From: Bacillota bacterium | GTDB lineage: Bacteria > Bacillota > Clostridia > Peptostreptococcales > Anaerovoracaceae | Direction of reading: 5' to 3' | Length of the DNA stretch: 58,494 nucleotides | NCBI GenBank assembly: GCA_017394515.1 | Contig: JAFPXY010000040.1 | Location: 1 to 58,494 of the forward strand | Position numbers and translations under genes: made by a program | Shown here: positions 15,543 through 24,968 of the stretch, one piece after another | Layout: each line of letters starts with the position of its first letter | Numbering within the stretch: position 1 is the stretch's first letter | The notes under the pieces: generated by a model | The model's input: the letters and a program-made list of their open reading frames with translations, nothing else | Databases searched by the model: none | What the model was told of the DNA's origin: nothing

Positions 15543-16505
15543 TCATTTGCTCAAAACATCTATGAGCCTGTACATTTCTTCGTCGAAGTAGTTCTTCTGC
15601 TTAAGGGCTTCCTTAAGGTCATAGGCTACGATCTGATTGTTTACGGTTCCGATGGCCTTGGAGTCGGAATCTTCTGCCAAAAGTTCCACAGCCTTGGATC
15701 CGCAAAGGGTCGCTAATATCCTATCCTGCATGGTGGGACTGCCGCCTCTCTGAAGGTAGGACAGAACGACTACTCTGGTGTCCTTGCCGGTGCGCTCTCC
15801 AAGATAAGCCGCCATTTCATCAGCTGTCATGGGGCTTCCTTCCGTCTTGATGATTATGGAGTGAAGCTTGCCCTTGTTAGCGCCTTCGATGACCTTTCTT
15901 GCAACCTCATTGATATCGAAGGGCTTCTCCGGCAGCACCACGTACTCAGCGCCGCCTGCCAGACCTGCGTAGAGGGCAATGTCGCCGCACTTCCTGCCCA
16001 TTACTTCGATGATGGTGGTCCTGTTGTGGGCAGAAGAGGTATCTCTAACCTTGGAAATTGCATCTATGACGGTGCTTACGGCCGTATCGAAGCCGATGGT
16101 GTAATCCGTGTAACCCAGGTCATTATCTATGGTGCCGGGCACTCCCATAACCTTGATTCCTCTGTCGGAAAGCTCTGCTCCACCTGCCAGAGATCCGTTG
16201 CCGCCGATTACCACCAGGCCATCAATGCCGAAGGTCCTGAGCATCTCAGCACCGTGATCCACCCATTTGGGCTCCATGAATCTCTCGCTTCTGGCGGATT
16301 TCAGCACTGTACCGCCTCTTTGGAGAATATCTCCGACGGAGTATCTGTTCATCTGCTTGAAATTGCCGTCCAAAAGGCCCTCAAAGCCCTTCTCTATGCC
16401 ATAGACTTCCATTCCTTTGTCCAGGCCGCATCTTACCACCGCTCTGATGGCAGCATTCATGCCCGGCGAATCTCCGCCGCTTGTAAGTACAGCTATCTTA
16501 TTCAT
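15543..16505 (-). CDS. pfkA: 6-phosphofructokinase
   Basis: A 320-residue glycolytic enzyme that phosphorylates fructose 6-phosphate. Seen are GGDSPGMNAAIRAV (residues 10-23), the catalytic PGTIDNDLGYTDYTIGFDTA and EVMGRKCGDIAL. In the nucleotide site the usual GGDGS is GGNGS here (residues about 100-104), a change at the Mg/ATP-binding Asp that could alter phosphoryl-donor handling. The start is set by GAGGAGA 8 nt before the ATG. It lies 18 nt after dnaE, the conserved Firmicute order. Confidence 0.95.
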   Translation of the reverse strand: MNKIAVLTSGGDSPGMNAAIRAVVRCGLDKGMEVYGIEKGFEGLLDGNFKQMNRYSVGDILQRGGTVLKSARSERFMEPKWVDHGAEMLRTFGIDGLVVIGGNGSLAGGAELSDRGIKVMGVPGTIDNDLGYTDYTIGFDTAVSTVIDAISKVRDTSSAHNRTTIIEVMGRKCGDIALYAGLAGGAEYVVLPEKPFDINEVARKVIEGANKGKLHSIIIKTEGSPMTADEMAAYLGERTGKDTRVVVLSYLQRGGSPTMQDRILATLCGSKAVELLAEDSDSKAIGTVNNQIVAYDLKEALKQKNYFDEEMYRLIDVLSK

Positions 16506-16523
16506 GTCTAAGTCTCCTCGTAT

Positions 16524-19500
16524 CTAAAACTTTACGTTTTCAAATCCCAATAGTCCGATAAGCTGGTTTTTAAGTGACTCCGTTGGATCCAGCATCATAT
16601 CTGACCGGACTGCCTTGCCAGAAGGAAGGTACATCAGCACCCTTACAGGCTCCTCTCCTGCGTGCCTCTTAAGAGCTGTCTTTATCATATCCATGGTGAT
16701 GGAGTCGCTCATATTCTTTGGTATCCTGATCTTGATGATCCTTTCAGGCGCCGGAGCTTGCGGAGCAGCTTGGGTCGTAGGGCTTGCAGCTGTGCGGTTT
16801 TGCACTGCCTGAGTCCCTTCAGGGGTCTCCACTGATCCGTCCGGACTGATCTCTACTATGTCATCGGCTAAGATCTTAGGCGCCTCATCCTCCTTGAAGT
16901 TAAGGGTGCCCTTGATCATTATTACTCTATCTACCTCCGTCAGCTTGGATACCCTCTCATAGACCTTAGGAAATACTACGACTTCAGCCGTGCCGTAAAG
17001 ATCCTCGATGCCTATAAAGGCCATCATACTGCCGGACTTGGTTATCTGAGTTTTTCTGGTGGTTACGATGCCGCAGATGGAGCATCTCATATTGTCCCTT
17101 ACCTTGGTGTTGATGGCTCCGTTAGCCATGTCTTCCTCGGCATGCATGAGGTCGTCGCAGGTTATGCTGCTAAGCCTCTTCATCTGATCCACATAGGCGT
17201 TCAAAGGATGATCCGACAGGTATACGCCCAGCATCTCCTTTTCCATGGACATGCTGACTTCCTTGGAGAAAGGTCTCACGTCGGGAAGTTTACTGGACAC
17301 CTGAATGCCTCCGCCGCTCTCGCCTGCCAGCTGGAACAGGGATATCTGCCCTTCGATGTTTTTCTTTGCTTCATTCTGAGCGGATTCCATGAGCCCCTCA
17401 AAACAGCTGAGCATGGCAGCTTTATTGGTGGTGAAGCAGTCCATGGCTCCCGCCTTTATGAGGGATTCCACGGCCTTTTTATTTACCTGGCTGATATCTA
17501 TGTTATTTATAAATGCAAAAATATCCTTCGGCAAACCCTTGCTTTCGCGGGCTTTGACGATGGCCTCAATGGCTCCCTCTCCCACGTTCTTGACGCCCAG
17601 AAGTCCGAATCTGATCTTGCCATCTTTGACCGTGAATTTTTTGTATGACTGGTTCACGTCCGGAGGAAGCACTTCGATGCCCATGTCGATACAGTTTCTG
17701 ATGTATCTGGCTATCTGCTTGGGATCGCCCATGACGGAGGTCATGAGAGCTGCCATAAACTCCGTGGGATAGTACTTCTTAAGGTATCCGGTCTCGTAAG
17801 CCACTACCGCGTAAGCAGCAGCATGGGACTTATTGAAGGCGTAGGACGCAAAGGTCACCATGTCTTCAAAGATCATCTCCGCAGCTTCTCTGGGGATGCC
17901 ATTCCTGATGCAGCCCGGGATCTCTATGTTGCCTTGATCATCGAGTTTGCCTTTGATGAAGAATTCCTTTTCCTCCATCATTACCTTGTGCTTCTTCTTG
18001 GACATGGCACGGCGCACCAGATCGGATCTGCCGTAGCTGTATCCGCCTAAATCACGCACGATCTGCATTACCTGCTCCTGGTAGACCAGGCAGCCGTAGG
18101 TGACGTCCAGAATGGGCGCCAGCTGAGGAGTCACGTAGGTGATCTTCTCCGGGTGTTTTTTGTTCTCTATGTATTTAGGAATGGAGTCCATGGGACCCGG
18201 TCTGTAAAGGGAAATGCCGGCCACGATATCCTCGAAGCAGGTGGGCTTCAGGTTTTTCATGAACTGGGTCATGCCGCCGGATTCCAGCTGGAATACACCG
18301 GAGGTGTTGCCGGAGGCTATCATCTCGTAGACCTTGGGATCGTCATATCCCATCTTGGAAAACTCAATTTCCACTCCATGCTCCCTTTTGATCATTTCAA
18401 GGGCGTCTCTTATGACCGTAAGGTTCCTTAAGCCTAGGAAATCCATCTTGAGAAGTCCCAGCTCCTCGATGGTGGTCATAGTGAACTGGGTCGCCGGTCC
18501 TTTATCCGAAAGGTAAAGCGGTACGTATTCATCGATGGGAAGCTTGGATATAACGACTCCTGCCGCATGAGTAGAGGCATGGCGAGGCATGCCCTCAAGG
18601 GCTATGGCCATGTCAACTATCCTCTTAACTTCCCTGTCGCCATCGTAGAGAGGTTTGAGCTCTGATCCTGGCATGTTCAAAGCTTTATTTAAGGTCATGT
18701 CCAGTTCAAAAGGTATGGCCTTGGCTATCTGATCTGCCAGAGCGTAGGTGGCACCCAGCACTCTCGCTACGTCCCTTACAGCCTGCTTGGCCTTCATGGT
18801 GCCGAAGGTGATGATCTGGGAGACACGTTCTTTGCCGTACTTTCTGGTGACGTAATCTATGACTTCACCTCTTCGCTCATAGCAGAAATCCACATCTATA
18901 TCGGGCATGCTGACACGCTCGGGGTTAAGGAATCTCTCAAAGATCAGATTGTATCTTATAGGGTCGATATCCGTGATCTTCATGGAGTAGGCCACCAGGG
19001 AACCTGCCGCCGATCCTCTGCCCGGGCCCACCATAATGCCGTTCTCCTTGGCATAGTTGATGAAATCCCAGACGATCAGGAAATACTCCACATAACCCAT
19101 CTTTACAATGGTGTCGATCTCATAGTTAAGTCTGTCTGTCAGTGCTTTGGATCCGGCACTTTCACCGTATCTCTCCTTAAGGCCTTTCTCACAGAGTTCT
19201 CTGAAGTATTCTTCATTGGTCTTGCCGCTTGGGGCTATGAACTCAGGCAGGTGGTACTCACCGAATTTGAAGTCGAAATTGCACTGGTCTGCAATGATTT
19301 CCGTGTTGTCTATGGCTTCAGGGAGATTCTCAAACAGAGCCCTCATCTCCTCTTCACTCTTGAGATAGAATTCGTGGCTCGGATATCGCATGCGGTCCTC
19401 GTCATCCAGGACCGTGCCGGTCTGGATGCAAAGAAGGACGTCATGGGGCTCCCAGTCCGCCTTGTTCACATAGTGGACGTCGTTGGTAGCCACGATGGGT

Positions 19501-20093
19501 AGGCCGAGTTCGTTAGCCAGTCTAAGTTGGTCGGCTCTGATGGCCTTCTCATCGTCCAGTCCGTGATCCTGCAATTCCAGATAGAAATTACCCTCCCCGA
19601 AGATATCCAGTAATGCAAGGGCTTCTTCTCTTGCTCCCTTATAATCTCTGTTGAGCAGTCTTCTCTGAACGTTTCCGGAAAGACAAGCGCTGAGACAAAT
19701 CAGCCCTTCACTATGGGCTCTTAATACGTCTTTATCTATACGAGGCTTATAGTAATAACCTTCCGTGTATCCTATGGATACTATCTTAATGAGGTTTCTA
19801 TAGCCTATTTCATTTTTTGCAAGCAAAATCAGGTGGCCCTGCCTCTTATCCAGGTCCGCCTCCTTATCCAGATGACTTCTCGCCGCCGTGTAGACCTCGC
19901 AGCCGATGATGGGCTTGATGCCCTGGGCCTTGCACTCCTTATAGAAGTCGACCACGCCGAACATGGCGCCGTGATCCGTCACCGCCAGGCTGGTCATCCC
20001 CAGCTCCTTGGCACGTGATACAACGTCTTTGATCCTGGCAGCTCCATCCAGCAAACTATATTCAGTATGTAAATGCAAATGTGTAAATCCCAT
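16524..20093 (-). CDS. dnaE: DNA polymerase III subunit alpha (DnaE)
   Basis: An 1189-residue replicative polymerase. The N-terminal PHP domain begins at once (HLHTEYSLLDGAARI), the palm catalytic motif is PDIDVDFC with GPGRGSAAGSLVAY nearby, then the beta-clamp region, tandem HhH (LLGVKNVGEGAI) and a C-terminal OB fold (ICGIVTTRKTQITKSG). This is the DnaE1-type layout. The ATG cannot be moved because the PHP motif starts at residue 5 and an in-frame stop is just upstream. No ribosome site is present; TGC-TAAAAT ends 6 nt before the ATG, so the transcript is probably leaderless. Confidence 0.97.
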   Translation of the reverse strand: MGFTHLHLHTEYSLLDGAARIKDVVSRAKELGMTSLAVTDHGAMFGVVDFYKECKAQGIKPIIGCEVYTAARSHLDKEADLDKRQGHLILLAKNEIGYRNLIKIVSIGYTEGYYYKPRIDKDVLRAHSEGLICLSACLSGNVQRRLLNRDYKGAREEALALLDIFGEGNFYLELQDHGLDDEKAIRADQLRLANELGLPIVATNDVHYVNKADWEPHDVLLCIQTGTVLDDEDRMRYPSHEFYLKSEEEMRALFENLPEAIDNTEIIADQCNFDFKFGEYHLPEFIAPSGKTNEEYFRELCEKGLKERYGESAGSKALTDRLNYEIDTIVKMGYVEYFLIVWDFINYAKENGIMVGPGRGSAAGSLVAYSMKITDIDPIRYNLIFERFLNPERVSMPDIDVDFCYERRGEVIDYVTRKYGKERVSQIITFGTMKAKQAVRDVARVLGATYALADQIAKAIPFELDMTLNKALNMPGSELKPLYDGDREVKRIVDMAIALEGMPRHASTHAAGVVISKLPIDEYVPLYLSDKGPATQFTMTTIEELGLLKMDFLGLRNLTVIRDALEMIKREHGVEIEFSKMGYDDPKVYEMIASGNTSGVFQLESGGMTQFMKNLKPTCFEDIVAGISLYRPGPMDSIPKYIENKKHPEKITYVTPQLAPILDVTYGCLVYQEQVMQIVRDLGGYSYGRSDLVRRAMSKKKHKVMMEEKEFFIKGKLDDQGNIEIPGCIRNGIPREAAEMIFEDMVTFASYAFNKSHAAAYAVVAYETGYLKKYYPTEFMAALMTSVMGDPKQIARYIRNCIDMGIEVLPPDVNQSYKKFTVKDGKIRFGLLGVKNVGEGAIEAIVKARESKGLPKDIFAFINNIDISQVNKKAVESLIKAGAMDCFTTNKAAMLSCFEGLMESAQNEAKKNIEGQISLFQLAGESGGGIQVSSKLPDVRPFSKEVSMSMEKEMLGVYLSDHPLNAYVDQMKRLSSITCDDLMHAEEDMANGAINTKVRDNMRCSICGIVTTRKTQITKSGSMMAFIGIEDLYGTAEVVVFPKVYERVSKLTEVDRVIMIKGTLNFKEDEAPKILADDIVEISPDGSVETPEGTQAVQNRTAASPTTQAAPQAPAPERIIKIRIPKNMSDSITMDMIKTALKRHAGEEPVRVLMYLPSGKAVRSDMMLDPTESLKNQLIGLLGFENVKF

Positions 20094-20099
20094 GGCAAT

Positions 20100-20108
20100 A
20101 TTTTAGCA
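20100..20108 (-). promoter_or_regulatory. Extended -10 promoter of dnaE, 6 nt before ATG
   Basis: Minus strand TGCTAAAAT, then ATTGCC, then ATG. No good -35 hexamer at 17 bp. Confidence 0.6.
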
Positions 20109-20190
20109 CATTTATAACTTTTTAAAAAGCAATTCTCGTGATAAAATAACGTATGAAGAGGGTTTTTTGGTGAAGAACAGGAGAAAAGAC

Positions 20191-21297
20191 ATGAAAAGCA
20201 AATCAACATCTGTTCCTAAAAGGATTCTAAAAACTTTATTGGTCCTGATCCTTATACTCATCCTCGTGCTGGCAGGCTATGTGGCCTATGCCTTTATCTA
20301 TTATGACAGGCTTCCGGACAATCTGGAGCTTAAGGTAAAGGGAGACCACTCATCCGATGTTTTGGAAGTATCAGAGGATAAAAGCTACCATCTGACCGAC
20401 TGGAACATAGGCTTTGGCGCCTATACGGATCAGTTCAGTTTCTTCATGGATGGCGGAGATTATTCAAGAGCCTTTTCCAAAGAAGCTAATATCGAGAACA
20501 TCAATGAAATAATAGATGTGCTCAAATCATACAACTCAGACATCTATCTGATACAGGAGGTGGATTTCGACTCCACCAGAACCTACCATGTGAATCAGGA
20601 GGAGATGTTCTATGATGCCTTCCTGGATTCATATAGCGCAGTCTTTGGTGTAAACTACGATTCACCTTATCTGTTCTATCCCATAACAGAACCCATCGGC
20701 GCATCCAAGTCCGGTATTATGACACTGTCAAAGACCAACATAACCGACTCCATAAGAAGGAGCTTCCCCATCCAGTCCGGCTTCGCTAAGATGATGGATC
20801 TGGACAGAGCGTATACCGTAAGCCGCATACCCTGCGATAACGGCAAAGAACTCGTCCTCATCAACCTCCACATGTCCGCCTATACGACCGATGATACCAT
20901 AGTACGGCAGCAACTGGATATGCTTTTCGGCACCATGAACGAGGAGATAGCAAAAGGAAACTTCGTCATAGCGGGAGGAGACTTCAACATGGATCTTTTG
21001 CAGGATTCAGCTTCCATCTTCGGCGTGTCCGGTGAGAACTTCAGCTGGGCCCAGCCCTTCCCTCTCGACAGCATTCCCGAGGGCATTGAGCTTGTAGCGC
21101 CTTATGATCCTGCCGATCCCGTTCCTTCCTGCAGAAACGCTGATTCCCCCTGGGATCCCGCAACCAACTTCCAGATCACCATCGACGGTTTCCTGGTAAG
21201 TGAAAACGTCAAAGTCGATCTCTGCGAGGTCACTGATCTACAGTTTGCCTACTCTGATCACGAGCCGGTGCAGCTGTTCTTCCACTTGGAAGGATAA
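20191..21297 (+). CDS. Membrane-anchored endonuclease/exonuclease/phosphatase-family protein
   Basis: A 368-residue protein; the ATG at 20191 follows CAGGAGAAA by 6 nt (an upstream TTG lacks a site). An N-terminal membrane helix (about 10-35, LLVLILILILVLAGYVAYAF) is followed by an outer EEP domain with LTDWNIGFGAY, LIQEVDF, GGDFNMD and the C-terminal SDHEPV catalytic Asp-His. Relatives cleave phosphodiesters in lipids or nucleic acids outside the membrane; substrate unknown. A TTTTTA-17-TAAAAT promoter stands near 20120-20148, divergent from dnaE. Confidence 0.85.
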   Translation: MKSKSTSVPKRILKTLLVLILILILVLAGYVAYAFIYYDRLPDNLELKVKGDHSSDVLEVSEDKSYHLTDWNIGFGAYTDQFSFFMDGGDYSRAFSKEANIENINEIIDVLKSYNSDIYLIQEVDFDSTRTYHVNQEEMFYDAFLDSYSAVFGVNYDSPYLFYPITEPIGASKSGIMTLSKTNITDSIRRSFPIQSGFAKMMDLDRAYTVSRIPCDNGKELVLINLHMSAYTTDDTIVRQQLDMLFGTMNEEIAKGNFVIAGGDFNMDLLQDSASIFGVSGENFSWAQPFPLDSIPEGIELVAPYDPADPVPSCRNADSPWDPATNFQITIDGFLVSENVKVDLCEVTDLQFAYSDHEPVQLFFHLEG

Positions 21298-21308
21298 GCA
21301 AAAAATCA

Positions 21309-21337
21309 AAAAGCCATCACGTGATGGCCTTTTTTTA
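21309..21337. terminator. Bidirectional terminator after the EEP gene and the aro fusion
   Basis: AAAAAGCCATCACGTGATGGC-type hairpin (GCCATCAC/GTGATGGC) with A- and T-runs between two converging genes. Confidence 0.85.
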
Positions 21338-23881
21338 TCCTTCGATTATCTTTTTCACGATTTCATCAGTGCTCAAGTCGTTGATGTTTATTACTTCATC
21401 AGCCCAGCCCTGATACATGGGAAGTCTCATCTCATAGAGCCTCTCGACTCCCATGGCCTGACTCACAGGTCTTCCTATGGTAGGAAGGTCTGTAGGTTCC
21501 TTATCCAGGAAGATGATCCTGCCGTTTTCTGCAAGGCTGTAGTAGTTTTCATCACGATTAACCACACCGCCTCCTGTGGAAATGACAACTCCGGTCATCT
21601 GCCCCAGTTCCATGGCTACAGCGCATTCCAGATCTCTAAAGTAGTCTTCGCCTTCATCTCTGAAGATCTCCGGTATGCTCCTTCCATCGCGCATCTCGAT
21701 CATCTGATCCATGTCGTAGAACTCTCTTCCCAGTTCGTTTGCAAGCTTCTGGCCTATGAAGGATTTGCCTGCGCCGGGCATTCCGATGAGCACGACGTTC
21801 TCATTACCTGCTCGGATATTTGCGGCTATCCTCTCCTCCATCTCGTCCTTATCAGCAAAGCTCAAAGTGGTGAAAAGCATAGCAGAATATATGCCCTGAT
21901 ATACCAGCATATCCAGGCCGCCGACTATGTCGATGAGGTTCTTATTGGCCTGACAGAGGAAATTGGTCCTGAAGGGGTTGTATATAACGTCGATAGCCCA
22001 TCTTAATCTCGGGAAGCTTCCCGGGAATACCGGTGCCACTCCGCTCTCAGGATACATGCCTACAGGCGTGGTGTTCACGATGATCTCCACGTCCTTGTGG
22101 GAGTTGGCCTCTCCTTCTTCTATGGCCTTATGGCTCAAAACATGGACTTCGGAGGCCTTCTTATCGAAGAGCACCTGGGTGACTGCCTTGGAAGCTCCGC
22201 CGTTTCCGAGAACCATGCATTTCTTACCTTCGATCTGAACCCCATGCTTCTCCAGCATCTTTTTGAAGCCGAAGTAGTCTGTGTTAAAGCCCTTAAGCTT
22301 GCCGTTTCTTCTGACTATGGTGTTCACAGCGCCTATGGCCTGGGCTTCAGGTGAGAGCTCATCCAGATATTTGATGACCTCCTGCTTATATGGAATGGTC
22401 ACGTTCAATCCTGACCATTTGCCGTTTCTAATGAAATCTTCCAGTTCTTCCGGTTCCTTCTCGAAGAGTACGTAGGGATATTTGCTCCCGGTCTCTTCTC
22501 CGATCATTTCGTGAAGTTCAGGGCTCAGGCTATGTCCCAGCTTCCTTCCGAGCAATCCGAAGGGCACGCCTTCCTTGGCTTTGCTTACCTCCATGATCTT
22601 CTTCAGGACTTCTACCTCGTAGTCCTCCTTGCCCTGAAGGATGGAAGCTTCTCTTTCTGTATCGAGTACCGGCAGGCCTTTATGGATCTTGATCTTGCCG
22701 ATCTCTCTTACAGCTTCCATTCGTTTTCTTAAGGCTTTAAGGATAGCTTCGTCCTGCTCATCTATGATCGCCCTGTAATCTTCCAGGGTCACGGGCGTTT
22801 TAGCCTTAGGTGTTTCGTTCTTTTCAGATGTTGTCTCAGAAAGACCTGTTATGCCCTTGGCATCCATCAATGCATCATAAAGGGCGATGGCAGCGGCAGC
22901 TTCCACGCAGGGAAGAGCTCTGTAGACGATGCAAGGGTCATGTCTACCCTTGATCTCTATCTCTACGGCTTCGCCGGTCTTAAGATTTACGCTCCATTGT
23001 TTTTTGCTGATGGAGGGAGTGGGTTTGAAGGCCACTCTGAAGACGATGGGCATGCCGGATGCTATGCCGCCAAGGATTCCGCCGTGGTTGTTGGATGAGG
23101 TCATGACCCTGCCCTCTTCATCTATGACGAAGGGGTCATTGTTCATGGATCCCAGCATTCTGGCTCCGTTGAAACCGGAGCCGAATTCTATGCCTTTGAC
23201 CGCGGGTATGCCGAAAACAGCCTTGGAGATGTATCCTTCCAAACCATCAAAATATGCGTCTCCACAAGAACCGGGCTTGACGCCCATGATTCCGCATTCG
23301 ATAACTCCACCGACTGAATCACCTCTTGCCTTGGCAGCGTCCACCATGTCTTCGAAGCCCATGGGATCTTCTTCGCCGCCGATCTCAGTGATGTCGGTCA
23401 TGATCTCTATGCCATCCTTTGCAAGGAGCTGCTTAACGATTCCACCGGCTATACAAAGAGCTACCGTCATGCGCCCGCTGAATCTGCCTCCGCCGGAGGT
23501 GTCCGTTTCTATGCCGTCCTTCATCATGGCCGTGAAGTCCGCATGACCGGGCCTCGGGATGTATTTAAGGTCCTCATAGGCTGAAGAGTCCACGTCCGTA
23601 TTCAGAACTTCCGCTACCACCGTAGGTTTCACGATGATACCGAATTCTCCTCCGAAGTTTACCACGCCTTCCTTCCAGATGATCTCATCGGGTTCCTTGC
23701 GTTCAGTGGTAAATTCTGAGTGTTCCTCCTTAAGAGCGGATCTTCTTCTCAAAAAATCATCCAGCTCCCTGTAATCTATTATTGTTCCTTCTGGCAGGCC
23801 TTCAATCCTGACTCCTACAGATGGGCCATGAGACCTGCCGTCTATGGTTACTTTAAGATGTTTTCCATAAGTGCTTGCCAT
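21335..23881 (-). CDS. Four-domain fusion: chorismate synthase - chorismate mutase - shikimate dehydrogenase - shikimate kinase
   Basis: One uninterrupted 848-codon frame. Residues 1-345 are chorismate synthase (GRSHGPSVGVRIEGLPEG, RPGHADF, TSGGGRFSGR, SSNNHGGILGGIASG). About 365-435 is an AroQ-type chorismate mutase (IDEQDEAILKALRKRMEAVR, GLPVLDTEREASIL). About 439-690 is shikimate dehydrogenase (GRKLGHSLSP, LNVTIPYKQEV, GFNTDYFGF, GNGGASKA). About 693-848 is shikimate kinase (GMPGAGKSF, YDMDQMIE, STGGGVV). It therefore covers steps 4, 5 and 7 of the shikimate pathway plus the first step to Phe/Tyr; EPSP synthase is missing. aroB lies 25 nt upstream. No frameshift or internal stop is seen, so the fusion is real in this assembly. 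Confidence 0.93.
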   Translation of the reverse strand: MASTYGKHLKVTIDGRSHGPSVGVRIEGLPEGTIIDYRELDDFLRRRSALKEEHSEFTTERKEPDEIIWKEGVVNFGGEFGIIVKPTVVAEVLNTDVDSSAYEDLKYIPRPGHADFTAMMKDGIETDTSGGGRFSGRMTVALCIAGGIVKQLLAKDGIEIMTDITEIGGEEDPMGFEDMVDAAKARGDSVGGVIECGIMGVKPGSCGDAYFDGLEGYISKAVFGIPAVKGIEFGSGFNGARMLGSMNNDPFVIDEEGRVMTSSNNHGGILGGIASGMPIVFRVAFKPTPSISKKQWSVNLKTGEAVEIEIKGRHDPCIVYRALPCVEAAAAIALYDALMDAKGITGLSETTSEKNETPKAKTPVTLEDYRAIIDEQDEAILKALRKRMEAVREIGKIKIHKGLPVLDTEREASILQGKEDYEVEVLKKIMEVSKAKEGVPFGLLGRKLGHSLSPELHEMIGEETGSKYPYVLFEKEPEELEDFIRNGKWSGLNVTIPYKQEVIKYLDELSPEAQAIGAVNTIVRRNGKLKGFNTDYFGFKKMLEKHGVQIEGKKCMVLGNGGASKAVTQVLFDKKASEVHVLSHKAIEEGEANSHKDVEIIVNTTPVGMYPESGVAPVFPGSFPRLRWAIDVIYNPFRTNFLCQANKNLIDIVGGLDMLVYQGIYSAMLFTTLSFADKDEMEERIAANIRAGNENVVLIGMPGAGKSFIGQKLANELGREFYDMDQMIEMRDGRSIPEIFRDEGEDYFRDLECAVAMELGQMTGVVISTGGGVVNRDENYYSLAENGRIIFLDKEPTDLPTIGRPVSQAMGVERLYEMRLPMYQGWADEVININDLSTDEIVKKIIEG

Positions 23882-23906
23882 ATCTAAAACTTCTCCGGAT
23901 AATGAT

Positions 23907-24965
23907 TTATTCTGTAAGCCATTTTCTTATCTCGCTTACCTTTACCTTCAAAAATACGCAGAAGCCAAACTTCTCCGGTATTATGAGGGTGAGATTGCCT
24001 CCACGGACTTTTTTGTCTCTTTCAACGTGTCCAGCCAGGACATTTATGTTGTAGGGGCATCTCCACTCCAGACCGTGGCTGGTCAAAATATTAATGAGAC
24101 GGCCTAACATGCCGGTCTCGGCGATTCCCTTGTTCTCTGAGATTCTTGTGATGAGGACCAATCCCATGGCCACCGCCTGTCCGTGGTGAATCTTATAGTT
24201 GGATTCCGCCTCTATGGCATGGCCCAGAGTATGTCCCAGATTTAGGATATTTCTGGGGCCGTTGTCTCTCTCATCGGATTGTACTATGCCTGCTTTGATC
24301 TCAATGCAGCGTTTGATTATTTGGGAAAGATAGACGGAATCGCTGCGATTCTCCAATAGCGGCCGTGCTTCCAGCATGTCTATCATTGAAGCATCACCCA
24401 GGATTCCTGTCTTTATGATCTCGGCACAGCCCTCGCTGAACACTTCATCGCTAAGAGCGTCTATGAATCTGGTATCTATGACTACCATAGAGGGCTGATA
24501 AAAGGATCCGATGATATTCTTTTCCTCCCCCAGATTCAGTGCTGTCTTGCCTCCTACCGAGGCGTCACAGGCCGCCAGAAGCGTGGTTGGCATCTGCACC
24601 AGCTCCACGCCCCTCTTATATGTAGACGCAATAAAACCTGCCAGGTCCATGACGGTCCCTCCGCCTATGCCGAAGATCATATCGCTTCTTGTGAGGTTGA
24701 ACTCGCAGATGATCTTCGTTATCTTGGCGTAGGACTCGATGGTCTTAGCGTTTTCTCCGCCTTCCAAAGAGATGGCCATTACTTCTTTACCATCCTTTTC
24801 GAGGGCATTTCCTAGCTCAGCTACGTAGCCTGAATATACAGCTTCATCCCACAGGAGAACGGCTTTTTTGCAGCTTCTAGAGACGCGGCTCACAGCCTCG
24901 GCTGTCAGGTCGTTTCCTATCAAAACATCATAAGGTGAAACTGTCTTAACTCTGACTATTTCCAT
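23907..24965 (-). CDS. aroB: 3-dehydroquinate synthase
   Basis: A 352-residue NAD- and metal-dependent enzyme making 3-dehydroquinate, step 2 of the shikimate pathway. Motifs: IGGGTVMDLAGFIASTYKRG, PTTLLAACDASVGGKTA, EEKNIIGSFYQP, and the metal ligands in NLGHTLGHAIE and HHGQAVAMG. It starts 3 nt after the response-regulator stop and ends just before the aro fusion, so all four genes from 26793 down appear to form one operon. Confidence 0.96.
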   Translation of the reverse strand: MEIVRVKTVSPYDVLIGNDLTAEAVSRVSRSCKKAVLLWDEAVYSGYVAELGNALEKDGKEVMAISLEGGENAKTIESYAKITKIICEFNLTRSDMIFGIGGGTVMDLAGFIASTYKRGVELVQMPTTLLAACDASVGGKTALNLGEEKNIIGSFYQPSMVVIDTRFIDALSDEVFSEGCAEIIKTGILGDASMIDMLEARPLLENRSDSVYLSQIIKRCIEIKAGIVQSDERDNGPRNILNLGHTLGHAIEAESNYKIHHGQAVAMGLVLITRISENKGIAETGMLGRLINILTSHGLEWRCPYNINVLAGHVERDKKVRGGNLTLIIPEKFGFCVFLKVKVSEIRKWLTE

Positions 24966-24968
24966 TAT

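Noticed and set aside
21335-23881. Aro fusion as an assembly error
   Set aside because: Linkers are in frame and free of stops, and codon style is even throughout; still listed for a read check.
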